Position numbers and translations under genes: made by a program. A stretch of DNA of 64,000 bases, taken from the NCBI RefSeq assembly GCF_008040165.1, contig NZ_VRUR01000002.1:372001-436000 (forward strand), given 5' to 3'. Under the pieces are notes generated by a model. It saw only the letters and a program-made list of their open reading frames with translations, searched no databases and was not told the DNA's origin. Positions 34,994 through 43,725 of this stretch are shown piece after piece (the stretch's first letter is position 1; the number at the start of each line of letters is the position of its first letter). The stretch comes from Flagellimonas hymeniacidonis (GTDB lineage Bacteria; Bacteroidota; Bacteroidia; Flavobacteriales; Flavobacteriaceae).

Positions 34994-35019
34994 GTTTTAT
35001 AAAAAAGTGTACTGTAACC

Positions 35020-35214
35020 TTAATCTATAACTTGTACGTTTACGGCGTTCAATCCTTTTTTACCTTGCTGTAGTTCGAATTCTACTGCGTCACCTTCTCT
35101 AATTTCATCGATTAAACCTGAAACGTGTACGAAGTGATCTGTGTTTGAACCTTCTTCAGTGATAAAGCCGTAGCCTTTTGAATCGTTGAAGAATTTTACT
35201 GTTCCTTTACTCAT
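35020..35214 (-). CDS. cspA: Cold-shock domain protein
   Basis: A 64-residue single-strand nucleic-acid-binding protein, five-stranded OB fold. The RNA-binding motifs are KGYGFI (about 14-19) and DHFVHVSG (27-34), framed by MSKGTVKFFNDS and GDAVEFELQQGKKGLNAVNV. It acts as an RNA chaperone, in cold shock or in general growth. The upstream TACCTTCG (35244-35251, minus) is one base off TAnnTTTG and leaves a leader of about 25 bases, too short for the long cold-shock leader of enteric cspA. It is a monocistronic gene with its own terminator. Confidence 0.95.
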   Translation of the reverse strand: MSKGTVKFFNDSKGYGFITEEGSNTDHFVHVSGLIDEIREGDAVEFELQQGKKGLNAVNVQVID

Positions 35215-35307
35215 TACTAAATGTTAAATAATTAAATGAGCCGCGAAGGTACGTTTAATTTATGTAGATATCGTTTTTTTTCCCTTTTTTATTTTCTGAT
35301 ATTGTGA

Positions 35308-35946
35308 TTATGCCGTTGGATCTGGGGTTAAACGCAAATAAGGTTTTACTTCTTCTACACCTTTAGAAAAGATTTCTTTGGCCTCTTCTGTTGGTATTGC
35401 GGGACTAACCACAACCTTTTCGCCATGTTCCCAATTGGCTGGGGTAGCCACTTTATGATGGGCAGTTAGCTGTAAGGAATCCACAACACGAAGTAATTCA
35501 TAAAAATTACGCCCTGTGGAAGCTGGATATGTCAAAGTCAGTTTTACCTTTTTGTCTGGACCTATGATGAATACTGACCTAACTGTAAGCGTATCATTGG
35601 CGTTCGGATGAATCATATCATACAAGTCAGATACTTTTCTATCCTCATCTGCAACAATGGGAAAATTGACAACTGTATTTTGAGTTTCGTTGATATCCTT
35701 GATCCATTCCGCATGAGACTCTGCTCCATCAACACTCAAAGCCATCATTTTTACATTTCGTTTTTCAAATTCTCCCTTAAACTTGGCAGCTGTTCCAAGT
35801 TCTGTGGTACATACTGGAGTAAAATCTGCTGGATGTGAGAACAAAATTCCCCATCCATCACCTAAATAATCATAAAAATTGAGAGTTCCTTGGGAAGTTT
35901 CTGCTGTAAAGTCTGGGGCTGTATCGCCTAATCTGAGTGTTGCCAT
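35308..35946 (-). CDS. 1-Cys peroxiredoxin (Prx6 type)
   Basis: Thiol peroxidase of 212 residues in the AhpC/TSA fold. The peroxidatic Cys46 lies in SHPADFTPVCTTELG with the conserved Pro, Thr and later Arg. No resolving Cys is present in the rest of the chain, and the long C-terminal domain (VVDSLQLTAHHKVATPANWEHGEKVVV) is that of the Prx6 subgroup. It removes hydrogen peroxide and organic peroxides in the cytosol; the reductant is not known. A single gene, about 90 bases from cspA on the same strand. Confidence 0.95.
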   Translation of the reverse strand: MATLRLGDTAPDFTAETSQGTLNFYDYLGDGWGILFSHPADFTPVCTTELGTAAKFKGEFEKRNVKMMALSVDGAESHAEWIKDINETQNTVVNFPIVADEDRKVSDLYDMIHPNANDTLTVRSVFIIGPDKKVKLTLTYPASTGRNFYELLRVVDSLQLTAHHKVATPANWEHGEKVVVSPAIPTEEAKEIFSKGVEEVKPYLRLTPDPTA

Positions 35947-36109
35947 GAATACTATTTTAAGATTGAATTTTTATTGACATACAAATTTAATGGATCATTA
36001 ACATCCATGATTTTATGGCCGTTAAAAGTGTATTAAAGTTTTATTTTTTCAAATGATTTTGGTCATGTTTCTTATCATGTACAACATCAAAGTTTGTTAT
36101 TTTTAACCT

Positions 36110-36652
36110 ATGGAAAAAGATATTTTAGAAAAGCTTCGGTATCCTATAGGTACTTATGAAATTCCTCAGCCAATAACCAAGAAGCATTTGGAAGATTGGA
36201 TTGCTATTTTAGAGCATTTACCTCAAAGATTGGCAGATATGGTTACACCGCTATCTGAAACCCAATTGGAAACCCTATACAGGCCAGAAGGTTGGACAGT
36301 AAGACAAGTTGTGCACCATGTTTCGGATAGTCACCATCATAGCTACATACGATTTAAGTGGGCGCTTACGGAAGATAATCCAATAATCAAACCCTATATG
36401 GAAAAGGGCTGGTCCAACCTGTTCGACGCAAAATCTGCTCCAATACAAATGTCCCTTGATCACTTAAAAGCAGTGCATGCCAAACTGGTGTATCTTTTAA
36501 AAGGACTTTCACCAGACCAACTGCAAAGAAAGTTTACGCATCCGGATGGTAATGAAGAAACAACACTAGAAGAAAATGTGGGCCGCTATGCTTGGCACGG
36601 GAGTCATCATTTTGCGCATATTGAGAATCTGATCAAAAGAGAGGGCTGGTAG
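36110..36652 (+). CDS. YfiT/BstA-type DinB-fold protein (putative bacillithiol transferase)
   Basis: A 180-residue four-helix-bundle metalloprotein. The triad of metal-binding His is visible: His70 in VVHHVSDSHHHSYIRFK, and the His pair in WHGSHHFAHI (about 166 and 170). LRYPIGTYEIPQ, RPEGWTVRQVVHH and ALTEDNPIIKPYMEKGW are the family marks of Bacillus YfiT. Members with this sequence class act as bacillithiol S-transferases or metal-dependent hydrolases. Whether this organism makes bacillithiol is not shown here. It ends one base from the convergent acetyltransferase gene. Confidence 0.9.
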   Translation: MEKDILEKLRYPIGTYEIPQPITKKHLEDWIAILEHLPQRLADMVTPLSETQLETLYRPEGWTVRQVVHHVSDSHHHSYIRFKWALTEDNPIIKPYMEKGWSNLFDAKSAPIQMSLDHLKAVHAKLVYLLKGLSPDQLQRKFTHPDGNEETTLEENVGRYAWHGSHHFAHIENLIKREGW

Positions 36653-36653
36653 C

Positions 36654-37175
36654 CTAAAGCACCTTGGTTAGCACCCACATCGGTTTCTCTGCACGAACAG
36701 CCCCAGGGATTGTAAGCTCGCTTTCTTTTTTTATTTGAAATCCATTTTTTAAATAAAATTGGATAGGTCCTCCTTTCTGCATGGTATCCAACCAAAGGAT
36801 TTTCTTTCCCATATCTTTAGCATATTTTTCAATCAGTGCTAGTACTTTTTTCCCCAAACCTTGACCAGAATACGCTTTTAAGAGGTATATTTTTTGAGCG
36901 AGCAAAGCTTCCTGGGCACTATATTCATCCAAGGGTGAGTTTAATACCAATTTGACAATGCCAGCTATAGATTTGTCAACCTTTATCAAGAAGAGTTTCA
37001 AATTATTGTCTTGTATATCCTTGGAAACCACTTTCTGGGTAAAACTACGACTGATATACGGATTGGGGTTTCGACCTTCCCAAAGATGTAAATAGTGTTC
37101 ATTATATGATTGTGTGCCTACTTTAATATAGTCAGATATTGTGGCTTCAACTAAAGGTTCTAGAATTGCTTCCAT
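36654..37175 (-). CDS. GNAT-family N-acetyltransferase
   Basis: A 173-residue acetyl-CoA-dependent transferase. The acetyl-CoA-binding motif A is seen in EALLAQKIYLLKAYSGQGLGKKVLALIEKYAKDMG, with the Q/RxxGxG/A-type loop GQGLGK at about 111-116. ILWLDTMQKGGPIQFYLKNGF is the following strand-helix pair typical of this fold. Small-molecule or protein substrate unknown. It is the last of a run of four minus-strand genes (thioredoxin-like, DinB, cupin, GNAT) with gaps of 10 to 35 bases, which looks like an operon. Confidence 0.9.
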   Translation of the reverse strand: MEAILEPLVEATISDYIKVGTQSYNEHYLHLWEGRNPNPYISRSFTQKVVSKDIQDNNLKLFLIKVDKSIAGIVKLVLNSPLDEYSAQEALLAQKIYLLKAYSGQGLGKKVLALIEKYAKDMGKKILWLDTMQKGGPIQFYLKNGFQIKKESELTIPGAVRAEKPMWVLTKVL

Positions 37176-37185
37176 ACTCTAAAGA

Positions 37186-37506
37186 TTATGGGTTTTCGCC
37201 CCCTTCCGGACCATAAAATAATACCCAAGTGGCAAAATCATCTGTAAAGTCCTCAAATCGATGCACTACTCCGGCAGGAACAAATAAGAAATCACCTGGA
37301 GCAACTGCTGTTCTTACACCATCATTTAAGAATTCGCCTGATCCAGATACAACAATATAAACTTCGTCTCTAGTGTGTGGTTGTTGTAAATCCACTTTAT
37401 CTGGTTTATACATTTCAACGGAGAGGGTTCCATGCTCAAATAGCGTAATAAAAGGGGATTCTTGCGCTGCAAGCTTTTTAAGTGCCTCTTTAGGATTGAT
37501 TTTCAT
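37186..37506 (-). CDS. Cupin-domain protein
   Basis: A 106-residue single-domain beta barrel. Cupin motif 1 reads QQPHTRDEVYIVVSGSGEFLNDG, with His and Glu ligands, and motif 2 PGDFLFVPAGVVHRFEDF, which supplies a further His. Such one-domain cupins bind a divalent metal or small ligand; enzymatic function is often unproven. It lies between the DinB gene and the acetyltransferase gene, 10 bases from the latter, and is probably cotranscribed. Confidence 0.9.
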   Translation of the reverse strand: MKINPKEALKKLAAQESPFITLFEHGTLSVEMYKPDKVDLQQPHTRDEVYIVVSGSGEFLNDGVRTAVAPGDFLFVPAGVVHRFEDFTDDFATWVLFYGPEGGENP

Positions 37507-37541
37507 CTTTCTATCAAAAGTTAGTTTATCAAAATCAGTTT

Positions 37542-38072
37542 TTATTTTTTGTCCCGAAGAATCGCTAGATATTTAGTCCAAGGGCCAACTTCAATTTTAT
37601 AATTCTTTGCCATTACCCGTGTTATTTGGTTGATATGCCCCAAATCATGCACTACCCAAGTTGCCAAAAGTTGTTTAAGTGTCACCTCGCCAAACTCAGG
37701 GTGTATCCCTTTTCGTTCTAGCGTTTGTTCATCAATAGATAAGGCTTGCAACTTTTGAATGTTTTCAGTTCTCAATTCCTCAAATTCGGCAAGCAATTGT
37801 TTCAAAGTTCTACTACTGCTATTTTTGAGTTGGGCAAATCTGTCGAAGGGTACAAAGGCTTTGTCTTCGTTCTCACCTAGAATAATTAAAGCACGGGGAA
37901 TCCAATCAGTTTTCTCACCATGAATTAAATGTCCAACCACATCATATGGGCTCCAGGTATCCACGCCTTCGTTGGTTTTTATCCATGTTTCTGGAAGGTC
38001 CTTCAGCAAATTTGAAATGACTGAAGGTGTTTTGGTGAGTATCTGTATGCTTTCCGTTATATTAAACTCCAT
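37542..38072 (-). CDS. DinB-fold protein
   Basis: A 176-residue four-helix bundle of the DinB/YfiT superfamily. The candidate metal ligands are His in DVVGHLIHGEK (about 46 and 50) and the His pair in WVVHDLGHINQ (about 139 and 143). It differs clearly from the BstA-type protein at 36110. Function unknown; relatives act as thiol transferases or hydrolases. The gene starts 16 bases after the stop of the thioredoxin-like gene and 35 bases before the cupin gene, which suggests a thiol-related operon. Confidence 0.87.
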   Translation of the reverse strand: MEFNITESIQILTKTPSVISNLLKDLPETWIKTNEGVDTWSPYDVVGHLIHGEKTDWIPRALIILGENEDKAFVPFDRFAQLKNSSSRTLKQLLAEFEELRTENIQKLQALSIDEQTLERKGIHPEFGEVTLKQLLATWVVHDLGHINQITRVMAKNYKIEVGPWTKYLAILRDKK

Positions 38073-38088
38073 TTATTTAAATCTTGAG

Positions 38089-38649
38089 TCAACTGGTTAC
38101 CCATTTTATATTGCAACCAATACTAGGTTTTTGATCTTCGGCAATTTGTTCCCCGTTTAAAAGTGCTTCTATGGCACTCCGGAGATCTATTCCGGTTAAA
38201 GAAAGTTCATTTCCTGGCCTGGAATCATCCAATTGTCCACGATATACCAATTTCAAATTCTCATCAAACAAATAAAAATCGGGAGTACAAGCTGCATCGT
38301 AGGCTTTGGCTACTTCTTGGGTTTCGTCATATAAATAAGGAAATGAATATCCGACCTCCGCAGCTTTTTGTTTCATTAAATGTGGAGCATCTTGGGGATA
38401 GTTGATGACATCATTGCTAGAAATTGCAATAAACCCAATTCCTTTATCCTTATATTCCTTGCCAAGTTTTGAAATCTCTGGGTTTACATGAATTACAAAT
38501 GGGCAATGATTACAAATAAACATGACAACAGTTCCCTTTTTGCCCTTTAAGTCCTCAAGAGTATATGAGGTATTGGAAACCGTATCTATCAGCATGAAAG
38601 AGGGCGCTTTAGTTCCCAATGGTAACATATTGCTAGGAGTTCTAGCCAT
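38089..38649 (-). CDS. Thioredoxin-fold redoxin (AhpC/TSA-like)
   Basis: A 186-residue protein of the thioredoxin-like redoxin group. The redox pair Cys46-Cys49 lies in MFICNHCPFVIHV. Further marks are LGTKAPSFMLIDTVSN at the start, IGFIAISSNDVINYPQDAP, YDAACTPDFYLFD and LVYRGQLDDSRPG. No signal peptide is present, so it should be cytosolic. It is the first gene of the four-gene run down to the GNAT gene. Its substrate is not known; peroxide or thiol reduction is likely from the fold. Confidence 0.9.
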   Translation of the reverse strand: MARTPSNMLPLGTKAPSFMLIDTVSNTSYTLEDLKGKKGTVVMFICNHCPFVIHVNPEISKLGKEYKDKGIGFIAISSNDVINYPQDAPHLMKQKAAEVGYSFPYLYDETQEVAKAYDAACTPDFYLFDENLKLVYRGQLDDSRPGNELSLTGIDLRSAIEALLNGEQIAEDQKPSIGCNIKWVTS

Positions 38650-38712
38650 GATTTTGATTTTCTAAGTTAAACTATTCTAGGTTCCATATTTTGGTGCAAA
38701 ATGACGTGGATT

Positions 38713-41232
38713 CTACATCATCTGCCCGAAGAAAATAGCGTTCATCAACAACTTATTGGTGCCATACCAGAAAGCTCTGAAGTTTGTGTTGTCCGTAAAA
38801 AGTATGACTCTACCATTGCCCATTCTTTTTGCTTTAAATGGAACACTGTTTTTAATCAGTTCTTCATTTTCCTCGGAAATATAACCACTCAACAAGGGGT
38901 CATTAGTGTATTGAATTGGATTGTCATAGCTGTTTTTTTCAGGTTTCAGATATATGTTTGTATTTCTGAACATGGCTATCCGATTATTTTTGTATCCAAA
39001 ATTGATAGGGTGGGAGCGGTCGAGTTTTGCTTCAAAAATAGCTCCTCCGGTGACCTGTGCTCCTGTAAAATCACTTTTTTGGTCAAAAGCGATGTTTTTG
39101 GCAACAAGGGTGTCTTTTTTCATTTCGAGCTTCAAGAACTCATTTTTTTCAAACCATTTGGCCGTATTTCTGTACCCGATAACTGTCCCGCCATCTTTCA
39201 CCCATTTTTTTATTTTTTCGGCTCCTTCTTTATTCAAGATTTTATCGCCCCATCCACTGGGCAAAATGATATCAGTGTACTTGCTCAAATCTGCAGTATT
39301 AAAATATCGGGTGTCGATTTTGGTGATTTTCATGTCATAGCGTGTATCAAATAAGTGCCAGATTTCGCCAGCATCATAAGATCGTACCCCATCACCCACC
39401 AGAATAGCAACTTTTTGTTTTTTAATAGGATCAAAATCATTGCTTCCCAAATCAATTCCTTGTGTGAGACCCGTTGAAACCGCAGTGATTTTTATCTTGC
39501 TTTCTTGAGCTACATCAGTTAGAAAATCATATAAATCATTTGGATTCAGCTTCTGATTTTGGACGGGAACCATAATGGTTCCGTAATCGTATTGTTTGCC
39601 TTCTAAAGTAAAAGGGGATTTGGCTGTTTTTGCACGCAATCCCTTTTCCAGAATTTTATTCAATGCTTTTGGGGTGTAGTATTCATGCCATTCAAACAAA
39701 TAGGCATAATTACTTTTTTTGGAGACTTCACCCATGAGAGCCTTAAAATCAACCACCTCTGGACCTGCATTGGAAAGTGAACTTACATTCGCATAATCCA
39801 CATTGAATGCCAACGGAAAAGTCCATGCGGAAATATCATAAAAAAGACTGTCTTGGAAGGTTGTCCTTTTCTCGAACATGGCATTAATCAGTCTTGGATT
39901 CTTTTGATTCATAGGAACCACATAGCTATACCCTTTTTTATAGGTTTTTCCTGAAATAGTGGCATCTGAAGCCAATTCATGGAACTTTATTTTATGCCTG
40001 TTTAAGATTTCGGCCAAATGCCATGTCTTGGATGCATCTTTGCTGTCACCAAAAATGATGGCTTTGGTTCTGCTTCTTGAACCCTCAGCACGCATATCGC
40101 TATAAAACTTCTGTTGGTAATTCAATATTTTGGTGCGCATGTTCTTAGCTGCCTCAACTGTTGACAATGCCGTTGTAAACTGGTTTCTTATTGTGAAGGG
40201 AAAGGTTAGCGTGCCATTTTCACTTTCTTGGATATGGCCTCTAGAGCTGCCTTGCTCAAAAAGAATGCCTATACTCCCGTTGACATCTGGGAAAGTGGAC
40301 CCTTTGCCGTAGTAGTAATCATCATAATTTTCTTCGGAATAGTAAAGGGAACCAATTTTATCAAGTGCTTTGGCATGATAGGTTGCAATTTCTTTTGTTA
40401 ATTCTTGGTTGGCCTTCGGCGTTAATGGATTTACCCTTGTTGGTTCTCCGGGTTGAAAGAAAAAGGTGGAATTTGTACCCATCTCATGATGATCGGTTAG
40501 AATATTGGGAAGCCATTTATGAAAAGTGGCAATTCGAGCTCGGCTTTCTGGTAATTGCACTGGAAGCCAATCTCGGTTCATATCAAACCAATAATGATTT
40601 GTACGACCACCTGGCCATACCTCGTGATACTCTCTTTCGTTTGAATCTGGATTGAGATTCTCACTTCTGTTGGTATTGGCCCAATAGGCGAAGCGTTGCA
40701 ATCCATCTGGATTAAAACTGGGATCTAAAAGAATCACGGTGTTTTCTAGGGTTGCATCAATTTCTGAACCCTGCGCTGCAGCAAGGTAGTAGGCGTAGGC
40801 CAGGGAAGCATTGGCACCACTTGCTTCGTTTCCATGAATGGAAAAGCCTTGATAGACCACTATGGGCATATCTGAAGTATTTAGGCCAGCCTCTCCATCT
40901 GACAAGGCAATATGTTGTTGTCTTATGTTTTCTATGTTTTGATGGTTTTTGGGAGAAGTAACCGTTAAAAGAAGGACAGGTCTACCTTCAAAAGTTTCTC
41001 CTCTATTTTCAATAGTCATCCTATCGCTTGAAGCGGCTAGCTGTTGCATATAAAACACCAATTTGTCGTGGGTTACGTGCCATTCTCCGACTTCGTGACC
41101 TATTACTTCTGATGGTTTTGGGATATCTGGATTATAAGAAATACCATCTGGTAAGTAATAATCTAATGTTACATTTTGTGCGGAAAGGCTAAGGCAGAAC
41201 ATCACAAAAAATAGGACGCTAAATTGTTTCAT
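38713..41232 (-). CDS. Secreted M14-family zinc carboxypeptidase, large form
   Basis: An 839-residue exported metallopeptidase. The signal peptide ends near LSAQN (about residue 19). The M14 zinc site is His133 and Glu136 in GFSIHGNEASG, plus a His of TDHHEM (248-249). The Arg and Asn substrate-binding region WFDMNRDWLPVQLPESRA is present. After the catalytic domain (to about 370) comes a long C-terminal part with a class I amidotransferase-like fold (KVAILVGDGVRSYDAGEIWHLFDT; DIILPSGWGDKIL; GTVIGY) from about 600. Such large forms are frequent in marine Bacteroidetes, where they probably degrade peptides. It stands between two minus-strand units. Confidence 0.92.
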   Translation of the reverse strand: MKQFSVLFFVMFCLSLSAQNVTLDYYLPDGISYNPDIPKPSEVIGHEVGEWHVTHDKLVFYMQQLAASSDRMTIENRGETFEGRPVLLLTVTSPKNHQNIENIRQQHIALSDGEAGLNTSDMPIVVYQGFSIHGNEASGANASLAYAYYLAAAQGSEIDATLENTVILLDPSFNPDGLQRFAYWANTNRSENLNPDSNEREYHEVWPGGRTNHYWFDMNRDWLPVQLPESRARIATFHKWLPNILTDHHEMGTNSTFFFQPGEPTRVNPLTPKANQELTKEIATYHAKALDKIGSLYYSEENYDDYYYGKGSTFPDVNGSIGILFEQGSSRGHIQESENGTLTFPFTIRNQFTTALSTVEAAKNMRTKILNYQQKFYSDMRAEGSRSRTKAIIFGDSKDASKTWHLAEILNRHKIKFHELASDATISGKTYKKGYSYVVPMNQKNPRLINAMFEKRTTFQDSLFYDISAWTFPLAFNVDYANVSSLSNAGPEVVDFKALMGEVSKKSNYAYLFEWHEYYTPKALNKILEKGLRAKTAKSPFTLEGKQYDYGTIMVPVQNQKLNPNDLYDFLTDVAQESKIKITAVSTGLTQGIDLGSNDFDPIKKQKVAILVGDGVRSYDAGEIWHLFDTRYDMKITKIDTRYFNTADLSKYTDIILPSGWGDKILNKEGAEKIKKWVKDGGTVIGYRNTAKWFEKNEFLKLEMKKDTLVAKNIAFDQKSDFTGAQVTGGAIFEAKLDRSHPINFGYKNNRIAMFRNTNIYLKPEKNSYDNPIQYTNDPLLSGYISEENEELIKNSVPFKAKRMGNGRVILFTDNTNFRAFWYGTNKLLMNAIFFGQMM

Positions 41233-41260
41233 AAAATTGTGTTTGAATTAGTCGATGTTA

Positions 41261-41296
41261 AAAATAAAAAACGACCTGCATTACACAGGCCGTTTT
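41261..41296 (-). terminator. Intrinsic terminator of the DUF3276 gene
   Basis: Arms AACGACCTG and CAGGCCGTT (one mismatch) with a 7-base loop; on the minus strand the tail reads TTTTTATTTT. It lies 25 bases beyond the DUF3276 stop. Confidence 0.75.
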
Positions 41297-41321
41297 ATGG
41301 TTTTTTTAAAGATTTTTAAAA

Positions 41322-41711
41322 CTAGATATCATCAAAATCAACATCTGTGAAGTTACCTGTTGCGGTTCCATTTTCACTAGGACCATTCTCACTGGTATCG
41401 TTTTCTTCTTCTTTCTTAAAATCTTTCTGGTGTCTTTCTGAGATTACTTCTTGACCTTTTTCATCGATAATGTAATCCATCATTTCCTCCATTATCTCTC
41501 TAAAAGCTGAAAAATCTTCTTTGTAAAGGTAGATTTTATGTTTTTTATAATGGAAGGAACCATCATCGTGAGTGAATTTCTTGCTTTCAGTAATTGTTAA
41601 ATAATAATCACCTGCTTTGGTACTTCTAACATCAAAAAAGTAGGTTCTTCTCCCTGCCCGTAAGACTTTGGAGTAAATTTCTTCCTGATCCATTATATCT
41701 TTATCGCCCAT
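41322..41711 (-). CDS. DUF3276 (PUR-alpha-like) nucleic-acid-binding protein
   Basis: A 129-residue protein with one PUR domain (about 10-90): KVLRAGRRTYFFDVRSTKAGDYYLTITESKK and HYKKHKIYLYKEDFSAFREIMEEMMDYII. The first segment carries the basic, aromatic strand that binds single-stranded DNA or RNA in related proteins from Borrelia and Bacteroidetes. The C-terminal 40 residues are acidic and disordered, a common tail on this family. Its regulatory target here is unknown. It follows the ABC exporter gene on the same strand but has its own terminator. Confidence 0.9.
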   Translation of the reverse strand: MGDKDIMDQEEIYSKVLRAGRRTYFFDVRSTKAGDYYLTITESKKFTHDDGSFHYKKHKIYLYKEDFSAFREIMEEMMDYIIDEKGQEVISERHQKDFKKEEENDTSENGPSENGTATGNFTDVDFDDI

Positions 41712-41793
41712 ATGGTCTAGTGTGTGTATTTAGTGCAATGATGAATAATTCTACCAAAAATGTAAAAAAAAAGCTAATCCAGCAACTTTTTTC

Positions 41794-43545
41794 CTATTCT
41801 TTCTCAGAGAGTTGGTTCAAGTAGAGTTCCTTATAATACCCTTCGACATTGTTCAATTCTTCATGGGTTCCCTCTTGTATAATGGCACCGTTTTCTAGCA
41901 CAATTATCTTATCGGCATTTTTAGCTGATGAAACTCTATGGCTCACAATTAAGGTGGTTTTATCTTGGGATACCTGCTTTAAGTTGTTGAGTATTTCCTC
42001 TTCAGTTTCAGTGTCCACCGCAGACAAACAGTCATCAAATAGATATATCTGTGGATCTTTTAATAGCGCTCTGGCTATAGAGACTCGCTGTTTTTGACCA
42101 CCACTAAGGGTAATACCCCGTTCCCCTAGAATAGTGTTATATTTTTTGGCAAAACCTTCTATATTTTCGTGGACTACAGCTTGTTTTGCAACATCAACTA
42201 TTTCTTCCAATGAGGCATTTTCATTTCCAAAACGAATATTATTTTCAATGGTATCTGAAAAAAGAAAAGCATCTTGAGGCACGGCACCAATTGAACTTCT
42301 TAGACTATTAAGGTTCAATTGTTGCACAGGAACTCCATCAACCAATACTTTTCCTGAAGAAACGTCATATAAGCGCGCTACTAAATCAAGTATTGTCGAT
42401 TTTCCTGACCCTGTTTTTCCTAGAAACGCAACAGTTTGTCCTGCTTTTATGTTGAATGAGATTTTATTGAGTGCTGTGATATTGGTATCGTCATAAGTAA
42501 AGGTGACATCCTTAAACTCAATATTTCCTGTAATTGCCGTTGATTGCGCAACCTCGTTTTTGATAGTGGGTTCCACTTTTAAAAATTCATTGATTCGCTT
42601 TTGAGAAGCTTCTGCCCTTTGAATAATGGAAGTTAACCATCCTACGATAGCGACAGGCCAGGTGAGCATATTAACGTATAAAATAAACTCGGCAATAATT
42701 CCTATTGAGGCTATTTCTCCACTTATGAATTGTTTGCCCCCTATGTAGATTACAAAAATATTACTGATACCGATCAGCAAAATCATTAGCGGGAAAAACC
42801 AAGCATTTACCTTGGCTAAATCCATGCTAATATTTTTTCCATCTACCGCCAAAGTTTCTAGCTCGGCATTTGTTTTTGGTTCAAGTCCATAAGCTTTTAT
42901 CACCGCTACTCCAGAGAAAGATTCTTGTGTAAATGTTGAAAGCGTGGATAGGAACTCTTGCACTTTGGTGCTTCGTTTATGAATTATTTTACTGATTTGG
43001 TATATTAAAACAGATAAAATAGGTAAAGGAAGTAGTGTGTAGGCTGCTAAAGTGGGCGCTTTAATGAACATTAAAGGAATTAAGCAGGCGAAAAGCGTAA
43101 TAGTCTGGATACCATACATGATTGCAGGACCTCCATACATACGCACTTGGTTAATATCTTCACTGATTCTATTCATTAAGTCCCCAATTCTATTTTTCTT
43201 ATAAAAGTTGAGGTTCAGCAATTGATAATGATCAAAAACCTCATTTTTTAGATCATATTCGATGTAGCGTGAAACATTAATGATCGTTTGTCGCATTAAA
43301 AAAGTAAATAGACCAGACAGCAAAGCTGCCCCAACAATAATAAGAATATACCCGAACAGCAGTTCTCTGGCTTCAGACTTGGTAATGGTCTCTGCGATAA
43401 ATCCTTCTATGGCCTGAATGGATTTATTTACGTAAGATGGCATTATAAGCGAAAAAACACGGGCAATGATGGTGATTAAAATCCCCATAAATAGCTTAAA
43501 CCAGTATTTTTTAAAGTATTTGTTAAGGTGTTTTAGTTCCTTCAT
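41794..43545 (-). CDS. ABC exporter, fused membrane and ATPase domains
   Basis: A 583-residue half-transporter of the MsbA/LmrA type. Six helices in about 18-300, including FTFLMRQTIINVSRYIEYDLKNEVFDHY, the coupling-helix entry. The ATPase domain has Walker A GKTGSGKST (about 373-381), signature LSGGQKQR (about 480) and Walker B IYLFDDCLSAVDTET. It should work as a homodimer or with another half-transporter in the inner membrane. Substrate unknown: lipid, peptide or drug. It lies upstream of the DUF3276 gene and divergent from nusB. Confidence 0.93.
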   Translation of the reverse strand: MKELKHLNKYFKKYWFKLFMGILITIIARVFSLIMPSYVNKSIQAIEGFIAETITKSEARELLFGYILIIVGAALLSGLFTFLMRQTIINVSRYIEYDLKNEVFDHYQLLNLNFYKKNRIGDLMNRISEDINQVRMYGGPAIMYGIQTITLFACLIPLMFIKAPTLAAYTLLPLPILSVLIYQISKIIHKRSTKVQEFLSTLSTFTQESFSGVAVIKAYGLEPKTNAELETLAVDGKNISMDLAKVNAWFFPLMILLIGISNIFVIYIGGKQFISGEIASIGIIAEFILYVNMLTWPVAIVGWLTSIIQRAEASQKRINEFLKVEPTIKNEVAQSTAITGNIEFKDVTFTYDDTNITALNKISFNIKAGQTVAFLGKTGSGKSTILDLVARLYDVSSGKVLVDGVPVQQLNLNSLRSSIGAVPQDAFLFSDTIENNIRFGNENASLEEIVDVAKQAVVHENIEGFAKKYNTILGERGITLSGGQKQRVSIARALLKDPQIYLFDDCLSAVDTETEEEILNNLKQVSQDKTTLIVSHRVSSAKNADKIIVLENGAIIQEGTHEELNNVEGYYKELYLNQLSEKE

Positions 43546-43649
43546 AAGAGGGAATAGCTAGTTTTTTGGAAGTTGTTTTTTGATGGCAATTCAGCAAATA
43601 TATACGATTACCCACAAAGTAAATGTTATAAAAGTGATAAGAAAACAAC

Positions 43650-43685
43650 TTTGATAGGAAGGATTAAAATATAAGATTACTTTTG
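43650..43685 (+). promoter_or_regulatory. Promoter of the nusB-DUF1573-yajC unit
   Basis: -33 TTTG (43650-43653) and -7 TACTTTTG (43678-43685) with a 24-base spacer. The -7 box is followed by CGC and the start codon lies 40 bases downstream. The spacer is a little long, so the -33 assignment is uncertain; the -7 box is exact. Confidence 0.55.
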
Positions 43686-43725
43686 CGCAGTGAAAGCCAA
43701 TCAATGACTTTAAAAGTTCTTTAAA

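Noticed and set aside
36654..38649. Mobile element or genomic island for the small-enzyme cluster
   Set aside because: No integrase, transposase, direct repeats or tRNA are seen, and base composition is like the neighbours.
38701..39354. 217-codon plus-strand frame antisense to the M14 peptidase
   Set aside because: The peptidase on the minus strand has complete catalytic motifs and codon use; the antisense product is rich in Cys, Phe and His, as shadows often are.
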